From NCBI GenBank assembly GCA_012295275.1, contig CM022668.1, forward strand, positions 2,267,989 to 2,300,488: a stretch of 32,500 nucleotides of DNA. Reading direction: 5' to 3'. A program made the translations under genes and the position numbers. The stretch is from Chrysomallon squamiferum. Its lineage: Eukaryota; Mollusca; Gastropoda; Neomphalida; Peltospiridae. The notes beneath the pieces are model-generated. The model ran no database searches and was not told the origin of the DNA. It saw only the letters and a program-made list of their open reading frames with translations. Below are positions 9,585-19,100 of the stretch, one piece after another (positions within the stretch are counted from its first letter, which is position 1; every line of letters starts with the position of its first letter).

Positions 9585-9810
9585 ATGAATGTAGTTGTGT
9601 TTGATGTGTTTTTACAATGCATTGTGTTAATGAATGTAGTTTGGTGCTGTTTTTTAATACACTGTATTAATGAAGTTAGTTCTGTTTGATGTTGTATTAC
9701 ATTGATCAAAATGGCATTTAGTTATGTTTGATGTATTTTGAATGCAGTTCATTGTATTACTGAATCAAGTTTTGAAATTAGTTGTGATTAATGTTGTATT
9801 ATAATGTAAT
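9585..9810. repeat. Diverged tandem repeat, about 50-60 bp
   Basis: Four to five degenerate copies of a unit resembling aatgaatgtagttgtgtttg followed by atgtttttacaatgcattgt. Divergence is high, so copy borders are approximate. Confidence 0.65.
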
Positions 9811-9846
9811 ACTGTTTTTTCTTAGAAATTTAAATAAATAACTTAA

Positions 9847-9877
<31 letters not shown>

Positions 9878-10174
9878 AAACTAATTATTAAGTATGAAAA
9901 CAAATGAATATATGTACAATACACAAAAAATGTCTCTTGATTTAAATAATATAAAATACAATATTATATTCATTTAGCAGAATGAATCAGCATGAATAAA
10001 TAAAATGTTTTTCTGTCAAAGGAAAAGATGAAAAATACCTGCAAGTTAGTAGACAGTACTTTGAACAGTGTTTATAACAATTACATTAAATTTCTTAGAA
10101 ATAAATTTTTTAATAAATAAATTTTTTAATAAATAAATAAATGTGTATGTATGTATGTATATGTGTATATATGC

Positions 10175-10226
<52 letters not shown>
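9811..10226. repeat. AT-rich spacer with AAT, AAAT, TATG and GT repeats
   Basis: AAT run at 9844-9880, two copies of aaattttttaataaat (about 10100-10135), TATG units (10146-10165) and a long GT tract (10177-10226). No gene is supported; histidine/threonine or Val/Cys frames here derive from the GT tract. Confidence 0.85.
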
Positions 10227-10228
<2 letters not shown>

Positions 10229-10308
10229 ACCTATGTTTCTAGATGGGTAGTACACTGCTTGGTAACTTACAACTCTCCATGTATAAATACTTACATTAAA
10301 TGTTTCAG

Positions 10309-10469
10309 CCGACTTTCACACCAGGCCACACATTATCAAGTTAATTCCATGCGAAACATTTCCCTGGCAGTCGTCGCCATCAACATCACACACCCTCTCA
10401 GCAGCTAATACGAGAGATATGCAACACATCGCCAGCAGATACATCAGTTTATATAACTGTTTTATTTAA
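10309..10469 (+). CDS. Candidate exon running into the satellite
   Basis: A plus-strand acceptor (acattaaatgtttcag) opens a less AT-rich, CpG-containing patch. The frame beginning two bases after the acceptor is open for 52 codons (DFHTRPHIIKLIPCETFPWQ onward) and ends at TAA inside the first satellite unit, so any protein would have a C-terminus made by satellite DNA (SLYNCFI). The phase matches the one-base overhang of the candidate exon at 6560-6617, a one-in-three coincidence. Another frame is open for 32 codons. Product unknown. Confidence 0.2.
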
Positions 10470-11640
10470 CTAGTGCTCAGATACACAGTTTATAACTGTT
10501 TTATTTAACTAGTGCTCAGTAGATACACCAGTTTATAACTGTTTTATTTAACTAGTGCTCAGATACACCAATTTATATAACTGTTTTATTTAACTAGTGC
10601 TGAGTAGATACACCAGTTTATAACTGTTTTATTTAACTAGTGCTCAGATACACCAGTTTATAACTGTTTTATTTAACTAGTGCTCAGATACACCAGTTTA
10701 TAACTGTTTTATTTAACTAGTGCTCAGATACATCAGTTTATATAACTGTTTTATTTAACTAGTGCTCAGATACATCAGTTTATAACTGTTTTATTTAACT
10801 AGTGCTCAGATACATCAGTTTATAACTGTTTTATTTAACTAGTGCTCAGATACATCAGTTTATAACTGTTTTATTTAACTAGTGCTCAGATACACCAGTT
10901 TATAACTGTTTTATTTAACTAGTGCTCAGATACAGTTTTATAACTGTTTTATTTAACTAGTCAGATTTTATTGTTTTATTTAACTAGTGCTCAGTAGATA
11001 CACAGTTTATAACTGTTTTATTTAACTAGTGCTCAGTAGATACACAGTTTATAACTGTTTTATTTAACTAGTGCTCAGATACATCAGTTTATATAACTGT
11101 TTTATTTAACTAGTGCTCAGATACACCAGTTTATAACTGTTTTATTTAACTAGTGCTCAGTAGATACACAGTTTATAACTGTTTTATTTAACTAGTACTC
11201 AGATACACAGTTTATAACTGTTGTATTTAACTAGTGCTCAGATACACCAGTTTATAACTGTTTTATTTAACTAGTGCTGACATACACCAGTTTATAACTG
11301 TTTTATTTAACTAGTGCTCAGATACATCAGTTTATAACTGTTTTATTTAACTAGTGCTCAGATACACCAGTTTATAACTGTTTTATTTAACTAGTGCTCA
11401 GATACATCAGTTTATATAACTGTTTTATTTAACTAGTGCTCAGATACACCAGTTTATAACTGTTTTATTTAACTAGTGCTCAGATACACCAGTTTATAAC
11501 TGTTTTATTTAACTAGTGCTCAGATACATCAGTTTATAACTGTTTTATTTAACTAGTGCTCAGATACACAGTTTATAACTGTTTTATTTAACTAGTGCTC
11601 AGATACACCAGTTTATAACTGTTTTATTTAACTAGTGCTC

Positions 11641-11670
11641 AGACATGCAACATGCAGTAAGTAGATAACT
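11641..11670. repeat. Odd monomer, copy 1
   Basis: A unit reading agacatgcaacatgcagtaa then gtagataact replaces the normal linker. An identical copy ends the array at 13771-13800, and a partial one (agacatgcaacc) is at about 12443. It marks a long-range duplication within the array. Confidence 0.85.
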
Positions 11671-13770
11671 GTTTTATTTAACTAGTGCTCAGATACACAG
11701 TTTATAACTGTTTTATTTAACTAGTACTCAGATACACCAGTTTATAACTGTTTTATTTAACTAGTACTCAGATACACCAGTTTATAACTGTTTTATTTAA
11801 CTAGTGCTCAGATACATCAGTTTATATAACTGTTTTATTTAACTAGTACTCAGATACACAGTTTATAACTGTTTTATTTAACTAGTGCTCAGATACACAG
11901 TTTATAACTGTTTTATTTAACTAGAGCTCAGATACACAGTTTATAACTGTTTTATTTAACTAGTGCTCAGATACACCAGTTTATAACTGTTTTATTTAAC
12001 TAGTGCTCAGATACACAGTTTATAACTGTTTTATTTAACTAGTGCTCAGATACACAGTTTATAACTGTTTTATTTAACTAGTGCTCAGATACACAGTTTA
12101 TAACTGTTTTATTTAACTAGTGCTCAGATACACAGTTTATAACTGTTTTATTTAACTAGTGCTCAGATACACCAGTTTATAACTGTTTTATTTAACTAGT
12201 GCTCAGATACACCAGTTTATAACTGTTTTATTTAACTAGTGCTGACATACACCAGTTTATAACTGTTTTATTTAACTAGTGCTCAAATACACAGTTTATA
12301 ACTGTTTTATTTAACTAGTGCTCAGATACACCAGTTTATAACTGTTTTATTTAACTAGTGCTCAAATACACAGTTTATAACTGTTTTATTTAACTAGTGC
12401 TCAGATACACCAGTTTATAACTGTTTTATTTAACTAGTGCTCAGACATGCAACCAGTTTATAACTGTTTTATTTAACTAGTGCTCAAATACACAGTTTAT
12501 AACTGTTTTATTTAACTAGTGCTCAGATACACCAGTTTATAACTGTTTTATTTAACTAGTGCTCAGTAGATACACAGTTTATAACTGTTTTATTTAACTA
12601 GTGCTCAGATACACAGTTTATAACTGTTTTATTTAACTAGTACTCAGATTTATAACTGTTTTAAACTGTTTTTATTTAAACTAGTGCTCAGATACACCAG
12701 TTTATAACTGTTTTATTTAACTAGTGCTCTTTTATTTAACTAGTGCTGACATACACCAGTTTATAACTGTTTTATTTAACTAGTGCTCAGATACACCAGT
12801 TTATAACTGTTTTATTTAACTAGTACTCAGATGCTGACATACACCAGTTTATAACTGTTTTATTTAACTAGTGCTCAGATACACAGTTTATAACTGTTTT
12901 ATTTAACTAGTGCTCAGATACACAGTTTATAACTGTTTTATTTAACTAGTGCTCAGATACACCAGTTTATAACTACTAGTGCTCAGTAGATACACAGTTT
13001 ATAACTGTTTTATTTAACTAGTGCTGACATACACCAGTTTATAACTGTTTTATTTAACTAGTGCTCAGATACACCAGTTTATAACTGTTTTATTTAACTA
13101 GTGCTCAGATACACCAGTTTATAACTGTTTTATTTAACTAGTGCTCAGATACACCAGTTTATAACTGTTTTATTTAACTAGTGCTCAGTGCTGTTTTATT
13201 TAACAGATACACAGTTTATAACTGTTTTATTTAACTAGTGCTCAGATACACCAGTTTATAACTGTTTTATTTAACTAGTGCTCAGATACACCAGTTTATA
13301 ACTGTTTTATTTAACTAGTGCTCAGATACACCAGTTTATAACTGTTTTATTTAACTAGTGCTCAGATATACACAGTTTATAACTGTTTTATTTAACTAGT
13401 GCTCAGTAGATACACAGTTTATAACTGTTTTATTTAACTAGTGCTCAACATACACCAGTTTATAACTGTTTTATTTAACTAGTGCTCAGATACACCAGTT
13501 TATAACTGTTTTATTTAACTAGTGCTCAGATACACCAGTTTATAACTGTTTTATTTAACTAGTGCTCAGACACACCAGTTTATAACTGTTTTATTTAACT
13601 AGTGCTCAGATACACCAGTTTATAACTGTTTTATTTAACTAGTGCTCAGTAGATACACCAGTTTATAACTGTTTTATTTAACTAGTGCTGACATACACCA
13701 GTTTATAACTGTTTTATTTAACTAGTGCTCAGATACACCAGTTTATAACTGTTTTATTTAACTAGTGCTC

Positions 13771-13800
13771 AGACATGCAACATGCAGTAAGTAGATAACT
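13771..13800. repeat. Odd monomer, copy 2 at the array's right edge
   Basis: Identical to the unit at 11641-11670, 2130 bp away, and followed by only one more core (ctgttttatttaac) before unique sequence. Its atgcaaca word also occurs in the left flank near 10420, hinting that flanking DNA was captured into the array. Confidence 0.8.
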
Positions 13801-13949
13801 GTTTTATTTAACGACAGCTGAATCCAGTGATTAGCATGTACTTCTCTTATGTTGTGAGGGGGAGGCATGCTTCCAACAACACTAGACTTGACAAGGGCAA
13901 TTAAATGTGAAACAGGAGAATGTCTGTGTGTCATCTAGTAAGTCTAGAT

Positions 13950-14285
13950 AGAGGATACTCTATGGCAAAAGAAAAGCAGAAATAACTGACTGCATTCTGT
14001 CATTTCATGTATAAATATGCAGACAAAATACACTGAGTAATAAAAGAAAAGCACATCAATTTAAATTAAAGTAAGTGTAGTTAGACCACACTTGGGATAC
14101 TTGATAGCAAAAGAAAAGCATAATGGCTAATATTTTAATATCCACAAAATATACTCAGCTACAAAAGAAAAGCCCATACAGTTAAATGCATTCTGTTGAT
14201 CAGAGTATAAATACTGGAGAAAATAGATAAGTCAGAAAAGAAAAGAGCAATGCAGTTAAAAGTATTCTAAGAATCCAAGTATTGA
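13950..14285. repeat. Diverged tandem repeat, about 55-75 bp
   Basis: Five eroded copies marked by aaaagaaaagc at about 13967, 14042, 14109, 14162 and 14236, alternating with gcattctgt and gtataaata words. It begins 140 bp after the satellite ends but shares no motif with it. Confidence 0.8.
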
Positions 14286-14384
14286 AACAAAATAAAAACA
14301 AGTTATCTGACGTACTTGAAAAATACAGTGAAAAAAGGAAAGATGAAATATATACTAAATAGATGATAAAATTGTTGTTGTCTG

Positions 14385-14641
14385 TATGTGTGTACATATA
14401 TACATAGATACATAATACATACACACATACACAGATACACACATACATAGATACATAATACATACACACATACAGATACATAATACATTCATACATACAT
14501 ACATACATACATATATACATAGATACATAATACATACATACATACATACATACATAGATACATAATACATACACACATACACACATACATACATACATAT
14601 ATACATACATACATACATAAATAATACATACATACATAACT

Positions 14642-14701
<60 letters not shown>

Positions 14702-14702
14702 A
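14385..14702. repeat. CATA/CA/TA compound microsatellite
   Basis: Long CATA runs interrupted by gatacataatacata, then about 22 CA dinucleotides (14643-14687) and a TA tract to 14702. The overlapping minus-strand frames (60 to 197 codons, M-Y-V-C repeats) are artefacts. Confidence 0.95.
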
Positions 14703-15459
14703 AACATTTCAAGTCTAACCCAAGACAATAAAGAAGTAAAATTAAATTAAATAAATAATCGTTAATAAAATAAATAAATAATAAAATGCACATTTAATAA
14801 ACATTAATATAAAAACCAACAGAGTAGATGCTGTTTTACTGATTTCATGATTTCACCAGACAGACAGACAATATTTTAGAGATATGAAGAAACAGAAATA
14901 AAGTCTTTGTTTGATTTTAAAATTTCCCATTTTCATTTGTTTTTTTTAAATTTTTTATTTTATTAAATAACTTTGTGTTTACTCATACTACAATTCTACT
15001 TATTATTATTATTACTACTACCCACTACTACTACTACTACTACATCCACTATCACTATCATCATCATCATAATTTTTATTTAAAATATTTGATAAGATGA
15101 ATCTATGTATGAAGGCACACAACAAGTGAAACTGAGACAGGGACTCGTGTGTATTTCTGCTATCATTACTTCAGCTGTTCAGAAAGGTTTTGTATTTCCA
15201 GGAATTTTAGATTTCAGATAAGAAACATTCTCTGTATAACAACAACATTTCAGTGTATTATTTTTTTTTTTTTCTTCTTATTTTTTCTCTATTAGACTTA
15301 CTCATTTGATTGTTTGTTTGTTTATATTTATTAATAATTTCAGTCACGATAAATAATAATAATAACTGTTGATGTTGTTATTAATATTGATATTATCATT
15401 GCTACATTATTATCATCATCATTACTACTACCACCACCACCACCACCACCACCACCACC

Positions 15460-15505
<46 letters not shown>

Positions 15506-15755
15506 TTATTATTATTATTATTTATGTCTGAAGGCTATTAAATACACAAATTGTAGTTTAATACTTTTTTTTTACTTTTTTTCAAATACAAGCAACATAA
15601 TCCAGTAATAACAAAGAAATTATGTTAATCACTTCAGTCTAATCATATACGAATCAGCAGTGAAAATAATCTACATTTACACAGCATTAGATCTCTCATC
15701 AGATTTTCCACTTGAAATAATTTCAATTAAATGTCTCAACCGATTCCGTCTACAG
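14703..15755. repeat. AT-rich spacer with graded triplet repeats
   Basis: TAT/TAC/CTA/ATC triplets at 15000-15070. A graded run at 15350-15520 passes from ATC through ACT to about 14 CCA/ACC triplets, then about 13 ACT, then ATT. T-runs lie at 15261-15274 and 15566-15575. A strong acceptor at about 15173 (ctatcattacttcag) opens a 41-codon frame that runs into poly-T; it was not called as an exon. Confidence 0.85.
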
Positions 15756-15927
15756 CCCACACACAAATTTCTTGTTTACCTCTTCCAGTAAACAATGCAA
15801 GCATCATACAGAGATAATTTATGTGAAGCTGTTTCATACAAGCTGTATGTCACAGGCAAGTAAACATTTTATTTCACTGGTCAAGTGTGTTTTTAGTATA
15901 CGTCTCAGTTTTGTGGGTATTTTGTAA
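15756..15927 (+). CDS. Candidate 3'-terminal exon
   Basis: A plus-strand acceptor (caaccgattccgtctacag) opens a frame that, after one base, runs 56 codons to TAA. The protein reads PHTNFLFTSSSKQCKHHTEI at its start and ends SIRLSFVGIL; it mixes charged, polar and hydrophobic residues and is not low complexity. An AATAAA (15951-15956) follows the stop by 23 bp, with T/G-rich sequence beyond. Together these make a last exon with an incoming phase 2 intron. AATAAA is common in such AT-rich DNA and no family is recognised. The first Met is at residue 31, so it cannot be a complete gene. Confidence 0.33.
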
Positions 15928-15950
15928 AAGAGATGTTTTCAAAGTTTTGT

Positions 15951-15956
15951 AATAAA
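15951..15956 (+). terminator. Polyadenylation signal AATAAA
   Basis: Canonical hexamer 23 bp after the stop of the candidate terminal exon, followed within 30 bases by tttttatgttaagtgggt, a plausible downstream T/G-rich element. The signal is weak evidence by itself because of base composition. Confidence 0.3.
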
Positions 15957-16014
15957 TGTTCCAGTTTTCAACTTTTTATGTTAAGTGGGTAAAAACCAAT
16001 GCTTTGTAGACAAA

Positions 16015-16028
16015 GTAACCATAACAAC
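16015..16028. promoter_or_regulatory. Degenerate X-box-like site
   Basis: gtaaccataacaac differs by one base from the full X-box at 17561-17574 (gtaaccatagcaac) and fits the looser RFX half-site rules with a two-base spacer. Confidence 0.25.
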
Positions 16029-16059
16029 CTGAATGGTAATAACAGCAAGAATTGTTGTA

Positions 16060-16290
16060 GCAGTAGCAGTACTACTAGTAGTAGTAGTACTAGTAGTAGT
16101 AGAAGTAGAAGAAGCTGTAGTAGAATGGTCTTAATGATAGTTATAGTAGTTGTAGTAGCAGTAGTAGTAGCAGTAGAACTAATGTTCTTCATGATAGTTG
16201 TGGTAGTAGAAGTAGTAGAACTAATGGTCTTCATGATAGTTGCTGTAGTAGTAGAAGTAGTAGAACTACCAGTAGGAATGACGTAGTGAC
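16060..16290. repeat. TAG triplet repeat grading into a minisatellite
   Basis: TAG/GTA triplets are followed by three related units of about 60 bp holding gtagaactaatggtcttcat and gatagttg. Frames on both strands here (S/T/V/L runs) are repeat artefacts. Confidence 0.9.
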
Positions 16291-16427
16291 AGTCACAGAG
16301 GTATTAGTAACAGTGGTAATACTGATACATTAATTTATCAAAATGTGGTTTTTTCTTATTTCAAGCTCATGCCTATATTAAGACAAAATCTTTAAATATT
16401 AATCTGAAATATCACTCTGCAGGGCCA

Positions 16428-16459
16428 AGGTCAGAGGTCATTTTTAGGATATGACCTCT
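16428..16459. promoter_or_regulatory. DR1 plus inverted nuclear-receptor half-sites
   Basis: Two AGGTCA half-sites stand in direct repeat with one spacer base (16428-16440), the DR1 layout bound by RXR, HNF4 and COUP-TF-type receptors. A third, inverted half-site (tgacct) follows. The outer sequence agaggtcat (16433-16441) is the exact reverse complement of atgacctct (16451-16459), giving a 9-bp stem with a 9-base loop. Function is inferred from consensus only. Confidence 0.45.
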
Positions 16460-16607
16460 AGAATTTTAAGCCACATTCCTAGTACAACATGCCTGCCATA
16501 TTTAAACATCAACAAACTTGAAAATAATTTTGAAAGAAAACAATAAAAGTCAAAATAAATCTCAGAGTGAGGCAGCGATTACACTGTGGATTATTTTCTG
16601 TCTACAG

Positions 16608-16700
16608 TTAGAAGATAAATCTAAAGTCTACATTCCAAACCACAAACATATCTCATTAATTAGAACATTGTTTTACAAAGTTTCCTTTTCAGAACATTAA
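16608..16700 (+). CDS. Candidate short terminal exon
   Basis: A strong acceptor (attattttctgtctacag) starts an in-phase frame of 30 codons reading LEDKSKVYIPNHKHISLIRT and ending SFSEH at TAA. The frame also continues upstream for another 30 codons to an ATG at 16518. The 3' part enters the tandem repeat that starts near 16655, so the last third would be repeat-derived. Product unknown. Confidence 0.2.
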   Translation, partial: LEDKSKVYIPNHKHISLIRTLFYKVSFSEH

Positions 16701-16955
16701 TTAAACAATGTTTTACAAAGTATCCATTTCAAAATATTATTAAAAACAATGTTTTACAAATTTTTCATTTCAAACTACTAATAAAAACGGTACTTTATCA
16801 AATTTTCATTTCAAATGATTAATTAGAACAATGTTTTACAAAGTCTGCGTTTGAAAACATTAAAAAGAAAAACAATGTTTTATAAAGTTTTCATTTCAAA
16901 ACGTTAATAATAACAATGTTTAAACAAAGTTTTCATTTCAACAAAAATGTTAAAA
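16655..16955. repeat. About 45-bp tandem repeat
   Basis: Seven diverged copies of a unit holding aacaatgttttacaaagttt and catttcaaaa(c)attaat. Substitutions and small indels make each copy different. Confidence 0.88.
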
Positions 16956-17039
16956 AAAAATCTCATTTTGCAATTCTGTGTCACTCCCTTTCTCATCTCC
17001 CTTTTTCCTTCCCTCCTCTATCTCTTTCTCTCATATAAA

Positions 17040-17263
17040 CAAACATGTAGATAGCTAGATAGCTAGATAGCTAGATAGATAGACAGACAGACTGATAGAG
17101 AAATAGATAAATAGACAGACAGACCAAGAAATAGTGAGTGAGATATAAACATATGAATTTTATTTATGAAATTTTATCAGAAAATCAGCTGCCAGACATA
17201 TTCCTCTGGAGATAATTTAAACTCATATCACCAGTTCTTTTTTCAGTGTATTTTGTAAATAAA

Positions 17264-17310
<47 letters not shown>
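17040..17310. repeat. GATAGCTA, GATA/GACA and AAAT/AAT microsatellites
   Basis: Tagatagc units (17047-17075) grade into GATA and GACA tetramers up to about 17125. After about 120 bp of unique DNA, AAAT (17255-17281) and AAT (17282-17309) tracts follow. Confidence 0.9.
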
Positions 17311-17313
<3 letters not shown>

Positions 17314-17374
17314 GCATTTATAAAACAAATAAAAGTTTAAAATATTTCTCCAGTAATGTATATTTTCACACTGC

Positions 17375-17390
17375 CAAAGTTAAAACTTTG
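17375..17390. other. Short inverted repeat with a TCF-like site
   Basis: caaagtt-aa-aactttg has 7-bp arms. The right arm extends into ctttgat, the TCF/LEF core. Short and possibly fortuitous. Confidence 0.3.
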
Positions 17391-17515
17391 ATTTAAACTT
17401 CAAATACAAATTATTATTATTATACAACACACAGTTTATATAAATTTTCAGATGGTCAAATATATAAAGTTAAAAAAAACCTTAAAAAAAAAAAACAGCT
17501 ATATTTCATATATAC

Positions 17516-17643
17516 CAGTGTTTCTACACAAGAGGGGGAAAACATCAATGATATATACTGGTAACCATAGCAACGGGTACTGTTGATAAGATTTGTACAT
17601 ACTGATACATTAACTTTATCTATGTGTGTTGAACATTGATAAC
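17516..17643 (-). CDS. Candidate internal exon, 128 nt, Cys-rich
   Basis: On the minus strand a very strong 3' splice site (cttttttcttctctttttag) begins a segment with a single long open frame: two bases, then 42 codons to a possible donor (cactg|gtatat). The peptide begins YQCSTHIDKVNVSVCTNLIN and ends SPSCVETL. It contains four Cys, at residues 3, 15, 24 and 38, and two N-glycosylation sequons (NVS, NST), a pattern common in extracellular domains. The other two frames stop within nine codons. The donor is mediocre; without it the frame stays open into a poly-T stretch. The entering intron would be phase 1 and the leaving intron phase 0. No family is recognised. The X-box at 17561-17574 lies inside it. 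Confidence 0.33.
17561..17574. promoter_or_regulatory. X-box (RFX-type) element
   Basis: gtaaccatagcaac is a full match to GTNRCC-N2-RGYAAC, the RFX consensus with a two-base spacer. It overlaps the candidate minus-strand exon, so the two readings compete. Confidence 0.35.
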
Positions 17644-17649
17644 CTAAAA

Positions 17650-18554
17650 AGAGAAGAAAAAAGCCTCTGATTTAACACCATAGCTTTGATATCATGTTTT
17701 TCAAGATCAGTTCCCTGTGGTGAAATATCTGAATATTCAGTTCGGTAATTTTCTACTTCAATCAGTCTGCATTCTTTACTGTATTTCACATTCTAACCAG
17801 AGCTCCACACTGATGTGAAAGGCTATGTGTGTGTGTCTGATAGAAAACGTGTATGTTATCTGTATCAGCATGTTAACACAAAAATCACAACATGACAGGT
17901 AATAAAATTTACTATAAAATTATAATGTCATTAAATATTCATGTAGTCATATAAAAATGTAAATTCAGATCAAAGGAAATAAAAAATTGTAACACTAAAC
18001 AATATTATTTTATATATATTCATGAATCTATATCTTTTTTTTTTTTTTTTTTTTTTATTTCATTTAAAATATCATTTTGTTGTTGAAATAAATCTGTTTG
18101 AAAACTTCATAAAACACATCAACAGATAAATGTCACATATGAGTAAAATGACCCCTTTCTATAATGGGCAATTTGTTATAGACAACTGCTAAAAAATCGG
18201 GCAACTGTTTTTCATTAAAAAAAAAGTTTAATAAAAATAAATGCTAACTAGATAAATGCTAATCTGTGATAAATATTACCTGTGTTACAGGTAAATATAT
18301 TCCACATATAACAGATTATATACATGTCAGCTAATACCTGTATGAGATGTATGCTGTGTATTACACATGACAGCACAATTAATTTATCAAATGTTAATAT
18401 CCCAATTTATTAAATTCTCATTTCAGTAATATTATCCTGAAGCAGACACAGACAGATAATGAATTCCTGCAATTTGAAAACAGGACATCCCATGATGTAA
18501 TGTGGCATAGTGCCCCATTTGTAATACGGTTTATTTGCCAGCAGGATAGGGTTT
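17650..18554. other. AT-rich DNA without a supported gene
   Basis: Holds a T-run (18033-18054), a short inverted repeat (ttacctgt-gtt-acaggtaa, about 18277-18295) and the words acaggacatcc and gatgtaatgtgg near 18482-18505, partly shared with about 19004-19028. Confidence 0.55.
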
Positions 18555-18938
18555 GTGTACTTGCGTGTTTGTGTATATTTTTTATTATTTATAAATGCAA
18601 GTATATTTTGTTATTTTGTGAGGACGTTTTTGTTATTTACTTATCTATGTGAGTCACTTGTGTGTGTATGTCTGTACATAGGTGTATTTGAATATATTAA
18701 AAATGCAAGTGTATTGGTATTAACGTGTATTGACATATATATTCATTATTTCATTACATATGTGAATAGTCTCTTATTCACGTGTATGTATGTATGCATT
18801 TTATTCACTGTTTTATTATTAATTTGTAATAATTTGTAAAGACTTCTTCACATTTATTTACAGTACATTTTTCATGTTTGTTTAATTAAAATTATTATTT
18901 ATTATCTCACATTTTATTTCCAAACGAGTGTTGTTTAA
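18555..18938. other. T/G-rich spacer; hydrophobic frame judged noncoding
   Basis: A 94-codon plus-strand frame is almost entirely hydrophobic and aromatic (F, L, Y, V, C), as GT/AT-rich DNA gives. Two copies of the word aaatgcaagt (about 18593 and 18702) suggest an eroded duplication. A CACGTG E-box lies at 18779-18784. Confidence 0.5.
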
Positions 18939-19100
18939 ATGATTGTTTGTTTTCTGGGTCAGATGATTTCAATAACGTCATGGACTGGATGTACACTTGA
19001 GGGACAGGACATCCATCAAGTGATGTGTGTGTTTGTCAAGTCCGCAGACATGATGATTGAAATATATCAAAGTGTTACACAGTGTTACATCACACAATGA
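18939..19100 (+). CDS. Small ORF of 53 codons, unknown
   Basis: ATG at 18939 opens a 53-codon frame to TGA. A second in-frame ATG at 18963 directly follows a possible acceptor (tgtttgttttctgggtcag). From there it reads MISITSWTGCTLEGQDIHQV and ends SVTQCYITQ. Composition is balanced and the segment is less AT-rich than its flanks, which is why it is listed despite its length. No polyadenylation signal or conserved domain is evident. It could be a small peptide gene, an exon or chance. Confidence 0.2.
   Translation: MIVCFLGQMISITSWTGCTLEGQDIHQVMCVFVKSADMMIEIYQSVTQCYITQ

Larger units (their letters stand above)
10436..13812. repeat. About 40-bp satellite array, some 80 copies
   Basis: A 3.4-kb tandem array with a monomer of 39-44 bp. 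The core ataactgttttatttaacta followed by gtgctcag is almost invariant across the array. Length changes sit in the linker: cagatacaccag, cagatacacag, cagtagatacacag, gacatacaccag, and a tatataactg variant three bases longer. Each monomer holds a SpeI site (actagt), an imperfect dyad (cagtt-tat-aactg) and a MYB-like taactg. Deleted or rearranged units occur near 10960, 12645-12670, 12725, 12975 and 13190. No frame crosses it and no transposon ends were found. It could be a centromeric-type or euchromatic satellite. Confidence 0.97.

Noticed and set aside
10436-13812. CRISPR-like array, because of regular repeats of constant length
   Set aside because: The 'spacers' are the same linker with small variants, not unique sequences; there are no cas genes and the context is eukaryotic. 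It is a satellite.
14200-14793. 197-codon minus-strand frame and its shadows
   Set aside because: Produced by CATA and CA repeats (MYVCM and VCVCV peptides).
15174-15300. Exon after the strong acceptor ctatcattacttcag
   Set aside because: The 41-codon frame (starts CSERFCISRNFRFQ) runs into poly-T and has no donor or clean stop of its own.
16428-16515. Exon opening at the ctctgcag acceptor before the DR1
   Set aside because: All three frames stop within 13 codons.
18555-18839. 94-codon hydrophobic frame that might be a membrane protein
   Set aside because: Hydrophobicity is uniform and follows T/G-rich composition; an eroded duplication explains part of it.
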